Shown here: one piece after another, positions 27,121 through 37,396 of the stretch
Position numbering within the stretch: position 1 is the stretch's first letter
How the letters are laid out: the number at the start of each line of letters is the position of its first letter
Origin: Paraliobacillus zengyii
GTDB taxonomy: Bacteria > Bacillota > Bacilli > Bacillales > Amphibacillaceae
Reading direction: 5' to 3'
NCBI RefSeq assembly: GCF_003268595.1
Contig: NZ_CP029797.1
Location: 2,315,501-2,379,500, forward strand
DNA: 64,000 nucleotides
Made by a program: the position numbers and the translations under genes
Notes under the pieces: generated by a model
The model's input: only the letters and a program-made list of their open reading frames with translations
Told to the model about the DNA's origin: nothing
Database searches by the model: none

Positions 27121-27789
27121 TTATTGATTCGATTGCTCAATTAACATTTCTACTTTTGATTTAGCATCTAGTGCTAAACTATGATCCGGTTGCAATTCGA
27201 CAGCTTTAGAAAGGTAAGCTAACGCTTCTTCAGGCTTGTCTTCAAATATTGATGCCACACCTAAATTATAATGTGCATCACTGTGTGTCTGATCAAGTTC
27301 TAATACTGCTTTAAACATTTCTTTGGCTAGTTCGAGTTGATCTGTTTGAGCTAAAGCCAGGCCATATTGAAATAAAACTGCTTCATCTGTTGGATTTATT
27401 TCTTTTGCTCGTTGAAAATAGACTAGTGAAAGTTTGTCATGTCCTTGTTGTTGAAGTGTTAAACCTTGCATGAAATACACATCTGCTTCTTCTAATCCAC
27501 TATCAATCGCCTTTTGATAATTCTTTTGTGCTTTTTTAAGATCATCTAGTTCAAAATAGAGATTGCCAAGCCCATAATATGCTGTACCTGCTTTATCATC
27601 CAATGTAATTGCTTTCGTGAAAAATCTTTCCGCTCTTTCATTATCATTCATATGTAATAGTAAGTTACCAAAGTTAATATACCCTACTGGATCTTCTGGT
27701 GCTTCTTCAATAACCTTATTAAAGCAACTTGCTGCTTCTTCAAATTTTCCTTCTTGCATAAACTGTATACCTTTATTTGTTTCCTCCAT
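27121..27789 (-). CDS. yrrB: Tetratricopeptide repeat protein YrrB
   Basis: A soluble TPR protein of 222 residues, with about six consecutive 34-residue repeats (for example GYINFGNLLLHMNDNERAE, AYYGLGNLYFELDDLKKAQ, AHYNLGVASIFEDKPEEAL). Such scaffolds mediate protein-protein contacts, and the partner is unknown. The ATG at 27789 lies seven bases after AGAAGG. An in-frame TTG six codons upstream is less likely. It lies between mnmA and recD2 in the same orientation, as in B. subtilis. Confidence 0.88.
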   Translation of the reverse strand: MEETNKGIQFMQEGKFEEAASCFNKVIEEAPEDPVGYINFGNLLLHMNDNERAERFFTKAITLDDKAGTAYYGLGNLYFELDDLKKAQKNYQKAIDSGLEEADVYFMQGLTLQQQGHDKLSLVYFQRAKEINPTDEAVLFQYGLALAQTDQLELAKEMFKAVLELDQTHSDAHYNLGVASIFEDKPEEALAYLSKAVELQPDHSLALDAKSKVEMLIEQSNQ

Positions 27790-27821
27790 GTTAAAACCTT
27801 CTTTCAATCTTTATTATACAG

Positions 27822-27863
27822 AAAAATACAGAACAGAGGAATGTTAATCTGTTCTGTATTTTT
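27822..27863. terminator. Terminator downstream of mnmA
   Basis: AAAAATACAGAACAG pairs with CTGTTCTGTATTTTT (15 bp, 12-base loop). It ends the yrvO-mnmA unit on the minus strand. Confidence 0.85.
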
Positions 27864-27868
27864 AATTA

Positions 27869-28990
<1,122 letters not shown>

Positions 28991-29001
28991 CTAACTATTT
29001 T

Positions 29002-30144
29002 TTATGATACTACTCTATTTACAATTGCAGCTATTTTGGTGGCTGCTTCTTCAATTTGTTCCTTGTTATTTGCTAAACCAAAGCTAAATCGAATAGAATT
29101 TATCGTGCGCTCATCTTCTTTACCATACATTGCAGCTAACACATGCGAAGGCTCTACAGATCCTGCTGTACAAGCACTACCACTTGAAGCCGCAATTCCT
29201 GCTAAGTCAAAGTTCATTAATAAAGACTCCACATTAGCTCCCGGAAAGCTTATATTTACAATTGTTGGGACTGTAATTGCATTTTCACCATTAATAGAAT
29301 AATGCACGTTTTCCTTCTCTAATATCCCCAATAACATTTCTTTATAAGCTTGATAAGCATTCATTCGTTGCTCTTTTTCTTGTTGTATTACTTCAATTGC
29401 TTTTTGAAAACCAACAATATTTGTAACATTCTCCGTTCCTGGACGTCGTTTTCGTTCTTGTTCGCCCCCAAATTGCATTGTATTTATTCGTACACCATCT
29501 TTTATATAAAGAAAACCAGTTCCTTTAGGTCCATTGATTTTGTGCGATGATACTGTTAGTGCATCCACACCCAATTCACTTACATTAATATCACAAATAC
29601 CATAGGCCTGGACCGCATCGGTATGAAAATAAGCTTGATGATTTTTAAGAATTTCGCCAATCTCTCGAATAGGTTGCATAACGCCTGTCTCATTGTTCAC
29701 CATCATGATAGAAACTAAAATCGTTTGATCTGTCAAAGCAGCACGAAAGTCTTCAATCATTACTTGTCCTGATTTTTGCACAGGTAAATAAGTGATCTGA
29801 TAGCCTTGTTTTTCTAGAGATTCAGCTGCATGCAATGTCGCATGATGTTCTATTTTCGTTGTAATAATATGTTTGCCTTTATCTTTATTCGCCCAAGCAA
29901 TGCCAAGTAAAGCTAAATTATCAGCTTCTGTTCCACCACTTGTGAAAATGATGTTTTTTTCAGAAGCATTAATACTCTGTGCTGCTGTGTTTCTAGCCTC
30001 ATCGAGTAGCTGTCTAGCTTTTCGTCCAAATTGATGAATACTTGATGGATTTCCAAATGATTGTTCCATCACAGAGAGCATCGCTTGTATCACATCTGGG
30101 TGTATAGGAGAAGTCGCTGCGTGATCCAAGTAAATTGCATCCAT
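29002..30144 (-). CDS. yrvO: Cysteine desulfurase dedicated to tRNA thiolation (YrvO)
   Basis: A PLP-dependent class V aminotransferase-fold enzyme of 380 residues that removes sulfur from cysteine for MnmA. It has the YLDHAATSPIHP start, the PLP region TSGGTEADNLAL, the PLP-binding lysine in VSSHKINGPKG, and the mobile catalytic-Cys loop SSGSACTAGSVEPSHV. The IscS/NifS-type loop and adjacency to mnmA support the tRNA-thiolation role rather than general Fe-S assembly. A diverged repeat lies in the interval upstream. Confidence 0.93.
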   Translation of the reverse strand: MDAIYLDHAATSPIHPDVIQAMLSVMEQSFGNPSSIHQFGRKARQLLDEARNTAAQSINASEKNIIFTSGGTEADNLALLGIAWANKDKGKHIITTKIEHHATLHAAESLEKQGYQITYLPVQKSGQVMIEDFRAALTDQTILVSIMMVNNETGVMQPIREIGEILKNHQAYFHTDAVQAYGICDINVSELGVDALTVSSHKINGPKGTGFLYIKDGVRINTMQFGGEQERKRRPGTENVTNIVGFQKAIEVIQQEKEQRMNAYQAYKEMLLGILEKENVHYSINGENAITVPTIVNISFPGANVESLLMNFDLAGIAASSGSACTAGSVEPSHVLAAMYGKEDERTINSIRFSFGLANNKEQIEEAATKIAAIVNRVVS

Positions 30145-30180
30145 TAGTCTGCCTTCTTTCCATTATCTATAGTTTAAACT

Positions 30181-30400
30181 GGCAAATAAGTCTTAGTATA
30201 ACTAGGAAGTTTCACAATCAAAAGTTGACAGTCTGCTTCTTAATTTGAAGAGTACTAACTAGCATATCTAGTTAAATTGGCAACAATCCAACAGGAACTG
30301 CGCGGTCTGAAGATCCACTCAGAAGCGTTTTTTGCCTGCGATTACTCGGTCCACTGAAGACACTTGATTCTAAGTTAACTGAAGTCATGCCTGTTGAAAA
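30181..30400 (-). repeat. Diverged dispersed repeat, copy A
   Basis: The 406-base interval between cymR and yrvO has no gene. Its minus strand shares three ordered blocks with 58421-58510: ACAGGCA; CTTCAG(C/T)TAACTT; and a 35-40 base tail containing ATTGTGA, GTTATAC and AAGACTTA. Between the last two blocks copy A has about 115 extra bases with GGATCTTCAGACCGCGCAG. The arrangement resembles GC-rich intergenic repeats common in Bacillaceae (recalled, not searched). Confidence 0.65.
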
Positions 30401-30550
30401 GGAGCCAATTTCACTTAAGAAAGCGGCTCGAAAACACTCTTGTTACGTTGGAGAGATTCTTTGAAAGACTATAAAGCAATATAAAAGATATACTTCAAAT
30501 TTAAAACAGTCAACGATTAGCACTTATTTTTGTTTAGGAAGTTGAGTCAT

Positions 30551-30970
30551 TTATATATAAAACATATGTGGTTCTTGACTATCGTCGTCACCATGTTTTC
30601 GCAAATCTTCTAATGTGGTAGTATCTAATACATCTTTAACCGCATCTCTAACGCGCATCCATAGTGCTTGCTTTGCGGGTTCTTCATCTTCAATACCTTC
30701 TACAGGAGTAATCGGTCCTTCTAAAATACGAATAATATCTCCAGCTGTTATTTCTCTTGCTTCTTTCGCAAGTAAATAACCCCCATAAGCTCCTCGAACA
30801 CTTTTTACTAAACCAGCATTTCGTAAAGGTGGAACTAATTGTTCTAAATAATGCTCAGAAAGATTATTTTCATTTGCAATTGTTTTTAAAGAAATTGGGC
30901 CATCACCAACCCTTTTCGCTAACTCAATCATAATTGTTAAACCGTAGCGACCTTTAGTGGAAATTTTCAT
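30551..30970 (-). CDS. cymR: Rrf2-family cysteine metabolism regulator CymR
   Basis: CymR is the master repressor of cysteine and sulfur-uptake genes in Bacillus, acting with CysK/OAS signalling. The 139-residue protein has the Rrf2 winged HTH start MKISTKGRYGLTIMIELAKR and the recognition-helix region LSEHYLEQLVPPLRNAGLV. No Fe-S cluster cysteines are seen, consistent with CymR rather than IscR. The divergent rarA lies upstream. The position, followed by yrvO-mnmA, matches B. subtilis. Confidence 0.93.
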   Translation of the reverse strand: MKISTKGRYGLTIMIELAKRVGDGPISLKTIANENNLSEHYLEQLVPPLRNAGLVKSVRGAYGGYLLAKEAREITAGDIIRILEGPITPVEGIEDEEPAKQALWMRVRDAVKDVLDTTTLEDLRKHGDDDSQEPHMFYI

Positions 30971-31088
30971 ATTTTACACTCCCTATTTGCTAACTAACAC
31001 TAACTCTATAACATTACCCAATAAATAGCATATAGCGTAATTGGTTCTTTTGTTAAATAAATTTCTTTTTTTCTTCTATTATGAGATT

Positions 31089-31097
31089 ATTATAGCA
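31089..31097 (-). promoter_or_regulatory. Extended -10 promoter of cymR
   Basis: The minus strand reads TGCTATAAT, a perfect extended -10 element, about 120 bases upstream of the cymR start. The -35 region is weak, which is usual for TGn promoters. Confidence 0.5.
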
Positions 31098-31250
31098 CGA
31101 ATGACATATTTCTTGCATTTTTCAAACGTTATCAGTACGCTAGAGAAAATATGATATTCTCATATATATAGAGGTTGAAAACAAGAAATAATTCTATCGA
31201 TTAATAAGTAAGAAGTCAAGTATTTCAATCCATTAAAGGAGTTAACTTCC

Positions 31251-32516
31251 ATGGCAAATCAACCGCTCGCATTCCGTATGCGACCGAAACATATAGACGA
31301 TATCATCGGACAAACCCATTTAGTTGGAAAAGGAAAAATGATTCACCGTATGATTGAAGCGAACAGGTTATCCTCCATGATTCTATTCGGCCCACCTGGA
31401 ACTGGAAAAACATCGATGGCAATGGCTTTAGCCAAAAGTTTGAATCTTCGGTATAAACTTTTAAACGCTGTTATTGATAAGAAAAAAGACATGGAAATCG
31501 CCGTTGAAGAAGCAAAAATGTCAGGACAACTTGTATTAATTTTAGATGAGGTGCATCGTTTAGATAAAGCTAAACAAGATTTTCTATTACCTCATGTAGA
31601 AAGTAATTTAATAACTTTAATTGGTTGTACTACAAGTAATCCATATCATTCAATTAACCCAGCTATTCGAAGCCGTGTTCATTTATTTGAATTATCAAAG
31701 TTACAACCAGTAGATGTCAAAAAAGCAATAAATCGTGCACTTAGTGATTCAGATGAGGGAATTGGATCTATGCAAGTTGAAATAACAGACGAAGCCCTCG
31801 AACATTTTGCTCAATCAGCAAACGGAGATTTACGAGCAGCATTAAATGGACTTGAATTAGCTGCTTATTCAACCCCTCCCAATGAGGGTGAAATTATTTA
31901 TATATCATTGGACGTTGCTGAAGCGTGTATGCAAAAGAAAAGTTTCTCTCATGATAAGAACGGTGATGCACATTATGATGTATTATCTGCTTTTCAAAAA
32001 TCCATTCGGGGTAGTGATGTCAATGCTGCACTTCACTATTTAGGCAGATTAATAGAAGCAGGAGATTTGGAGAGTATCGCTCGAAGGATGGTTGTTTGTG
32101 CGTATGAAGATATAGGAATTGCTAACCCACAAGCTGGTCCTAGAGCATTAGCCGCTGTTGAAGCCGCTGAACGCGTTGGATTTCCAGAAGCACGAATTCC
32201 TTTATCTGTAGCGATAGTTGAATTATGTCTTTCACCTAAATCGAATTCAGCTTATTCTGCCCTTGATCAAGCTTTGGCAGATATCCGAAGTGGTGATACT
32301 GGCGATATACCAGCTCATTTAAAAGATGCACATTATCAAGGAGCGAAAACATTAGGACGTGGAGTCGACTATAAATATCCACACCAGTATGAAAGTGGTT
32401 GGGTCAAGCAACAATATCTACCAGATAAAATTAAGAATAAAAGATATTACCAACCTAAGCAAACAAGTAAGTTTGAGCGGGCACTGAAACTAATCTATGA
32501 TAAAATAAAATCATAA
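31251..32516 (+). CDS. rarA: Replication-associated recombination protein A (RarA)
   Basis: An AAA+ ATPase of the MgsA/WHIP family acting at stalled replication forks. The 421-residue protein has Walker A GPPGTGKTS near 46-54, Walker B LILDEVHR, sensor 1 CTTSNPY, and a C-terminal tetramerisation region including ANPQAGPRALAAVEA and KDAHYQGAKTLGRGVDYKYPH. The ATG follows AAAGGAG. It is divergent from cymR. The tcdA-type gene that neighbours it in B. subtilis is not present here. Confidence 0.95.
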   Translation: MANQPLAFRMRPKHIDDIIGQTHLVGKGKMIHRMIEANRLSSMILFGPPGTGKTSMAMALAKSLNLRYKLLNAVIDKKKDMEIAVEEAKMSGQLVLILDEVHRLDKAKQDFLLPHVESNLITLIGCTTSNPYHSINPAIRSRVHLFELSKLQPVDVKKAINRALSDSDEGIGSMQVEITDEALEHFAQSANGDLRAALNGLELAAYSTPPNEGEIIYISLDVAEACMQKKSFSHDKNGDAHYDVLSAFQKSIRGSDVNAALHYLGRLIEAGDLESIARRMVVCAYEDIGIANPQAGPRALAAVEAAERVGFPEARIPLSVAIVELCLSPKSNSAYSALDQALADIRSGDTGDIPAHLKDAHYQGAKTLGRGVDYKYPHQYESGWVKQQYLPDKIKNKRYYQPKQTSKFERALKLIYDKIKS

Positions 32517-32688
32517 CTTGTATAATTCTATTCCAAATCGAACATACTAGTAAAAAAGCGTTATTAATGTGATTTTAGCTAGTTTCTATTTTTAAAGGAT
32601 CTTTTATAAAGATTACTATTAGTAGTTAAATAACTAGTTTTATAAGTGAATTTACTAGACAGTATCGTATCAAAAGGAGTGAATTAAA

Positions 32689-33375
32689 TTGGCAAAAGTT
32701 AGACAAGATGCGTGGTCACACGAAGATGATTTATTACTTGCAGAAACCGTTTTACGTCATATACGAGAAGGAAGTACGCAACTAAATGCATTTGAAGAAG
32801 TTGGTGACAAATTAAATCGTACATCTGCTGCTTGTGGATTTCGCTGGAATGCAGAAGTCCGTCAACGTTATGATCAAGCTGTTGCAATTGCGAAAAGACA
32901 AAGAAAAGAAAAGAAACGGCAATTTGCAACACAGCAAAAGCAACCTACTCATTCGATGCTTTGGAAAAAAGAAATCACACCATCAGAAGAAACAAATACA
33001 ACAGTTACAGAACAACCTCAAATGATGGCAGAACAAAATTTTTCCTTTGCAAATGAACCCGAATCAATTGATTTAGATAGTGTTATCCGTTATTTAAGAT
33101 CATTGAAGAAGAACGTTGATCATTCTAATCGAGCAAAACACAATGAAGCTAAATTACAAGTAGAAAATGATAGCTTATCGAATGAGAATCAACAATTACA
33201 AAAAGAAGTAAAACAATTGGAAAAACAATTAGAAACAGTACAAGCAGACTATCAAGCTTTCTTACAAATCATGGACAGAGCACGAAAAATGGTTGTGTTT
33301 GACGATAAAGATGGAAATGCATCTCCAGCATTCAGAATGGAGAAAAATGGAAATTTAGAACAAGTTGCACGATAA
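32689..33375 (+). CDS. rsfA: Prespore-specific transcription regulator RsfA family
   Basis: A 228-residue Myb/SANT-type DNA-binding protein. The N-terminal RQDAWSHEDDLLLAETVLRH and TSAACGFRWNAEVRQRY match RsfA, a forespore factor that fine-tunes sigma-F-dependent genes in B. subtilis. A glutamine-rich linker and a C-terminal coiled coil (about 150-200) follow. The start is TTG at 32689 behind AAAGGAGTG. In B. subtilis rsfA lies elsewhere, and a paralogue (YlbO) exists, so orthology between the two is uncertain. It ends at a hairpin shared with the 6S RNA. Confidence 0.85.
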   Translation: MAKVRQDAWSHEDDLLLAETVLRHIREGSTQLNAFEEVGDKLNRTSAACGFRWNAEVRQRYDQAVAIAKRQRKEKKRQFATQQKQPTHSMLWKKEITPSEETNTTVTEQPQMMAEQNFSFANEPESIDLDSVIRYLRSLKKNVDHSNRAKHNEAKLQVENDSLSNENQQLQKEVKQLEKQLETVQADYQAFLQIMDRARKMVVFDDKDGNASPAFRMEKNGNLEQVAR

Positions 33376-33377
33376 CA

Positions 33378-33421
33378 AAAAAGCATCCCACCTCCATTAA
33401 ACGAAGGTTAGGATGCTTTAC
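33378..33421. terminator. Terminator shared by rsfA and 6S RNA
   Basis: AAGCATCC (33381-33388) pairs with GGATGCTT (33411-33418), with an inner ACCT/AGGT extension. Minus-strand T6 follows, suiting the 6S RNA side best. The plus-strand T tract is shorter. Confidence 0.75.
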
Positions 33422-33434
33422 TTATGTATGAATA

Positions 33435-33620
33435 GTTCAATCCCGATTGTGCCGTCTTTGTAAAAAGTTTTGAGCCCGCCTATTTGCAGGTGGGTGCCCT
33501 GTTTTATATCTAATACGTCCTTAGTTAAAAGGCATGTACGCCATATAAAAACAATTGGCTCCCGTAATTATAAATGTTCGGTCAAAACATTAATAATTCA
33601 ACGAACACATCAGGATTGTT
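33435..33620 (-). ncRNA. bsrA: 6S RNA (BsrA/6S-1 type)
   Basis: 6S RNA binds sigma-A RNA polymerase holoenzyme and down-regulates transcription in stationary phase. The ends form a 10-bp closing stem, CAATCCTGAT with ATCGGGATTG (33609-33618 and 33438-33447). Internal blocks match Bacillus 6S-1 as I recall it: TTTTGACCGAACATT, ACGGGAGCCAA, GGCACCCACCTGC and GGGCTCAAAACT. The size of about 185 nt fits. It sits between rarA/rsfA and aspS, the conserved location. The exact ends are estimates. Confidence 0.88.
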
Positions 33621-33725
33621 TACTATCATTTAGTTGTTAATTACTAATTAACTTCTACACATATATTAGCATAGAAAACGATTTATTTCAAATGTTTTAA
33701 CAAGCAATTTATTCCAATTATCGCT

Positions 33726-35510
33726 TTATTTTTCACTTGCTCCTGGCTTTTTTTGTAATAGTAATTGCAACTCATCTAGCTGTGCTTGACTAACGCTACC
33801 TGGAGCATCAGTTAATGGATCAGATGCAGATGCCGTTTTCGGAAATAGAATCGTATCACGTAAATTTGTTTTTCCTGCTAAAAGCATTATAATACGATCG
33901 AAGCCTAAAGCAATCCCACCATGTGGTGGAGTACCATACTCAAGTGCTTGTAGAAGGAAAGAAAATTGTGACTCAGCCTCTTCTTTTGAGAAACCAAGTG
34001 CTTTAAACATTTTATCTTGTATGTCTCTCTTATATATACGTAACGAACCTCCACCTAACTCAAAGCCATTCAACACTAAATCATAAGCCTGTGCCTTTAC
34101 TTGCTCTGGATGTGTTTCTAATTTATCTATATCTTCCATACTAGGCATTGTAAATGGATGATGTGCCGCAGAGTATCTTCCTGAATCTTCATCATATTCT
34201 AATAATGGCCAATCGGTTACCCATAAGAAATTAAATTGGTTCTCATCAATTAAGTTTAATTCCTTTGCTAATTTCATACGAAGTGCACCTAAACTATCAT
34301 ATACAACAGCATTTTTATCAGCAACAAATAGTAGTAAATCATCACTTTCCGCCTGGAGTCTTTCCATTAATACATTTTGCTCTTCTTCAGTGAAGAATTT
34401 GGCAATTGGACCCTTAAATGCATTATCTTCTATTTTCAACCATGCTAACCCTTTTGCACCATATATTTTTACAAAGTCAGTTAATTTATCAATATCCTTA
34501 CGCGAATAATCTTTTGCATGTCCTTTAACATTTATCGCACTTACTTTTCCACCTGAAGAAATGGCACTTTCAAATACCTTAAAGTCCGATGTTTTAACTA
34601 AGTCTGATAGATCAACTAGTTCCATATCATAACGTGTATCTGGTTTATCTGAACCGTAACGCTCCATCGCTTCTTCATACCGTATACGAGGTAAAGGTAA
34701 AGATAAATCGATCCCTTTAACTTCCTTCATTAATTTTACCATCATTCTTTCCGTCATCTCCATGATTTCATCACTTGACATAAATGATGTTTCTATATCG
34801 ATTTGGGTGAATTCTGGTTGACGATCTGCACGTAAATCCTCATCACGGAAACAACGAGCAAATTGGAAATAGCGTTCAAACCCAGCAACCATTAACAATT
34901 GTTTAAATAATTGCGGAGATTGTGGGAGTGCATAAAAATGACCTGGATGAACACGGCTAGGAACAAGATAATCTCTCGCACCCTCTGGGGTACTTTTTGT
35001 TAACATTGGTGTTTCCATCTCCAAATATTGTTCCTCGTTCAAAAATTGACGAATAACTTGTGTCGCTTGATGGCGAAGCCGAAATGTTTGTTGCATCGAT
35101 TCTCTTCGCAAATCAAGATAACGGTATTTTAAACGTAATTCTTCAGCGATTTCTTTATCATCATGTACAGAAAATGGTGGATTTTTTGCTTCATTTAAAA
35201 TCGTCACTTCATTAACTAATATCTCAATTTTACCAGTTATTAGTTTTTCATTGATAGTTGCTGCTTCCCGCTCAACAACTTCTCCATGAACCTCTAATAC
35301 ATATTCACTTCGAACCGATTCTGCAATAGTTAAAGCTTGTTCAGAAACAGTTGGATTAAATACAATTTGTACTAAACCAGAACGATCACGGAAATCAATA
35401 AATATTAAGCCACCAAGATCCCGACGTTTTTGAACCCATCCTTTTACACATACCGTTGAACCAATATCTGTTGTTCTTATCGTACCTGCTAATCGTCTCT
35501 CCTGTTGCAT
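33726..35510 (-). CDS. aspS: Aspartyl-tRNA synthetase
   Basis: A class IIb synthetase that charges tRNA-Asp. The 594-residue protein has an N-terminal OB anticodon-binding domain ([20 protein letters not shown]), motif 2 [21 protein letters not shown], a bacterial GAD insertion domain, and motif 3 [13 protein letters not shown]. Its start overlaps the last base of hisS, so the two are translationally coupled under the hisS T-box. Whether it is discriminating or non-discriminating is not determined here. The 6S RNA gene lies just downstream. Confidence 0.97.
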   Translation of the reverse strand: MQQERRLAGTIRTTDIGSTVCVKGWVQKRRDLGGLIFIDFRDRSGLVQIVFNPTVSEQALTIAESVRSEYVLEVHGEVVEREAATINEKLITGKIEILVNEVTILNEAKNPPFSVHDDKEIAEELRLKYRYLDLRRESMQQTFRLRHQATQVIRQFLNEEQYLEMETPMLTKSTPEGARDYLVPSRVHPGHFYALPQSPQLFKQLLMVAGFERYFQFARCFRDEDLRADRQPEFTQIDIETSFMSSDEIMEMTERMMVKLMKEVKGIDLSLPLPRIRYEEAMERYGSDKPDTRYDMELVDLSDLVKTSDFKVFESAISSGGKVSAINVKGHAKDYSRKDIDKLTDFVKIYGAKGLAWLKIEDNAFKGPIAKFFTEEEQNVLMERLQAESDDLLLFVADKNAVVYDSLGALRMKLAKELNLIDENQFNFLWVTDWPLLEYDEDSGRYSAAHHPFTMPSMEDIDKLETHPEQVKAQAYDLVLNGFELGGGSLRIYKRDIQDKMFKALGFSKEEAESQFSFLLQALEYGTPPHGGIALGFDRIIMLLAGKTNLRDTILFPKTASASDPLTDAPGSVSQAQLDELQLLLQKKPGASEK

Positions 35511-36790
35511 TATACTTTCCCCCCGTGTAATAGTTGTTCTATATGCGTAATCACGTGATCAAGCTGTACAGTTTCTTGTTCACCTGTGTTCATGTCTTTG
35601 ACATTAATATTGTTTTCAGCTAATTCATTATCTCCTAAAACTAATACATACTTCGTTTTGAGACGGTCAGCAGTTTTAAATTGACCTTTAAACTTTTTCG
35701 ATTGATAATCTTTGTCCACTTGGATACCAGCTTGGCGCATTTCATATACTAGACTTGTGGCCTTTTGTTCAGCCTTTTCACCCATTGTTACAACATAACA
35801 ATCTAAACCACTATCAATTGGTAAGGTTAGTTCTTCTGCTTCAAGAGCCATTAATAAACGTTCTACACTCAATGCAAATCCAATACCAGGCGTTTCTGGA
35901 CCACCTAAATCTTCTACTAAACCGTTATATCGACCACCACCAGATAAAGTTGTAATCGCTCCAAAACCATCTGCATCACTCATAATCTCAAATGCAGTGT
36001 GATTGTAATAATCTAAACCTCTAACTAAGTTTTTATCTACTACATATGCGATATTCATTTGGTCTAAGAAACCCTTTACCTGTTCAAAATAATTTCGTGA
36101 TGCATCATTTAAATAATCTAATATGGATGGTGCTGTTGCCATCGACGGATGATCTTTATCTTTTTTACAGTCCAAAATCCTTAATGGATTTTGCTCTAAT
36201 CGTAACTGACAATCACTGCATAGTTCTTCTTTATGAGGTTTAAAGTGTTCAATTAGAGCATTGCGATGACTCGTTCTACTTTCGGTGTCTCCCAAGCTAT
36301 TAATAACCAATCGTAGCGAACGTAATCCCAATTGCTGATAAACAGACATTGCAAGTGAGATTACCTCTGCATCTATTGCTGGATCTGCACTTCCTAATGC
36401 TTCTACACCAAACTGTACAAATTGCCTCATTCTTCCTTGTTGTGGTCGTTCATAACGGAACATCGGGCCTGCATAAAATAGCTTAGTTGGCTGTGTAGCA
36501 TGTCCAAATAACTTATGTTGCACAAAGGCTCTAACGACTGATGCAGTTCCTTCTGGTCTGAGCGTAAGACTCCGTTCTCCTCGATCTTCAAATGTATACA
36601 TTTCTTTTTGTACGATATCAGTTGTATCACCAACTCCACGCTGAAATAATTCGGTGTGTTCAAATATCGGCGTGCGAATTTCTTTATAATTATATGTACG
36701 ACAAAGTTCTTTGAATTTCTCTTCAACATATTGCCATTGTTCTGTTACACCTGGTAAAAGATCTTGTGTTCCTCTCGGCGCATTAATCAT
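35510..36790 (-). CDS. hisS: Histidyl-tRNA synthetase
   Basis: A class IIa synthetase that charges tRNA-His. The 426-residue protein starts [14 protein letters not shown], and has motif 2 [18 protein letters not shown], the histidine-binding signatures [15 protein letters not shown] and [15 protein letters not shown], and a C-terminal anticodon-binding domain. It is the first gene of the hisS-aspS operon, preceded by a T-box leader, and overlaps aspS by one base. Confidence 0.97.
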   Translation of the reverse strand: MINAPRGTQDLLPGVTEQWQYVEEKFKELCRTYNYKEIRTPIFEHTELFQRGVGDTTDIVQKEMYTFEDRGERSLTLRPEGTASVVRAFVQHKLFGHATQPTKLFYAGPMFRYERPQQGRMRQFVQFGVEALGSADPAIDAEVISLAMSVYQQLGLRSLRLVINSLGDTESRTSHRNALIEHFKPHKEELCSDCQLRLEQNPLRILDCKKDKDHPSMATAPSILDYLNDASRNYFEQVKGFLDQMNIAYVVDKNLVRGLDYYNHTAFEIMSDADGFGAITTLSGGGRYNGLVEDLGGPETPGIGFALSVERLLMALEAEELTLPIDSGLDCYVVTMGEKAEQKATSLVYEMRQAGIQVDKDYQSKKFKGQFKTADRLKTKYVLVLGDNELAENNINVKDMNTGEQETVQLDHVITHIEQLLHGGKV

Positions 36791-36830
36791 TTGTTTAACC
36801 CCCTGTTAATTAATCCCTATTCTTAAACAT

Positions 36831-37112
36831 AAATAAACTCCCGTCCCTCCAATAAAGAAGGGACGAGAGTTTAACCCGTGTTACCACCCTAGTTGAAATG
36901 TATACTACATTCCCACTCGAAACAGTTAACGCCTGTCTACGTTTGTATTTACTTCGCTTTCAATACAAATCCTAAGGAATGTCTTTCATTAAGCTGCTTA
37001 ACCGGATTCCCTTTCAGCCTAGGGGATTCACTCTCTTTTGCCGCATTTCCTAACTACTTTTTCCCTCATTGGAGATAACACTTTATAAACTCGTACGAAT
37101 TGTAAGAATTGT
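36831..37112 (-). promoter_or_regulatory. T-box riboswitch leader of hisS-aspS
   Basis: The minus strand has the T-box core AGGGTGGTAACACGG (36876-36890) and a terminator pairing TAAACTCTCGTCCCT with AGGGACGGGAGTTTA (36834-36873). Stem I can be drawn by hand: AGGGAA/TTCCTT closes a specifier loop with AGTA on the left and GAAAGACA on the right, beneath a GTTAGG/CTTAAT helix. The triplet before the conserved A is GAC, an Asp codon, which points to tRNA-Asp sensing. CAU (His) overlaps it by one register. Confidence 0.9.
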
Positions 37113-37117
37113 TTATA

Positions 37118-37146
37118 ATATTACTGTTTGTGAGCTATCTTGTCAA
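37118..37146 (-). promoter_or_regulatory. Sigma-A promoter of hisS-aspS
   Basis: Minus-strand TTGACA (37141-37146), a 17-base spacer and TAATAT (37118-37123). The TGA inside TTGACA is the stop codon of the upstream small gene. Confidence 0.72.
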
Positions 37147-37313
37147 GAACGATTTAATTTTCTTTTTAACTTTTTAACATCATATAAAGAAATTCCTAAC
37201 TCCTCTGCAATCTCTAAACTATTACTTACTGATTCCAGTTCAATAAACCGATGAAAGTCTACATTTAATAATCCATTATTGTATCTATTAGATTGATTAT
37301 CATTAACTCGCAT
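37143..37313 (-). CDS. Small helix-turn-helix-like protein (yrzK position)
   Basis: A 56-residue ORF from the ATG at 37313, with GGGAG eight bases upstream. Its C-terminal half, SNSLEIAEELGISLYDVKKLKRKL, reads like a sigma-region-4 or HTH recognition unit with a basic tail; the N-terminal part is Asn-rich. B. subtilis has a small gene, yrzK, at this position between hisS and yrvJ. I infer equivalence from location only. Its stop codon is embedded in the hisS -35 box. It is divergent from the amidase gene. Confidence 0.6.
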   Translation of the reverse strand: MRVNDNQSNRYNNGLLNVDFHRFIELESVSNSLEIAEELGISLYDVKKLKRKLNRS

Positions 37314-37396
37314 GAATCTAACTCCCTTATGGTAATTTTAGAGTTGTTCTATTATAATTACACTAGAATTCATTTTAAAAAATTTGGGGGTACATC

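Noticed and set aside
30145..30550. Riboswitch or S-box upstream of yrvO
   Set aside because: No SAM-leader signatures were seen; the interval is explained by the dispersed repeat shared with 58421-58510.
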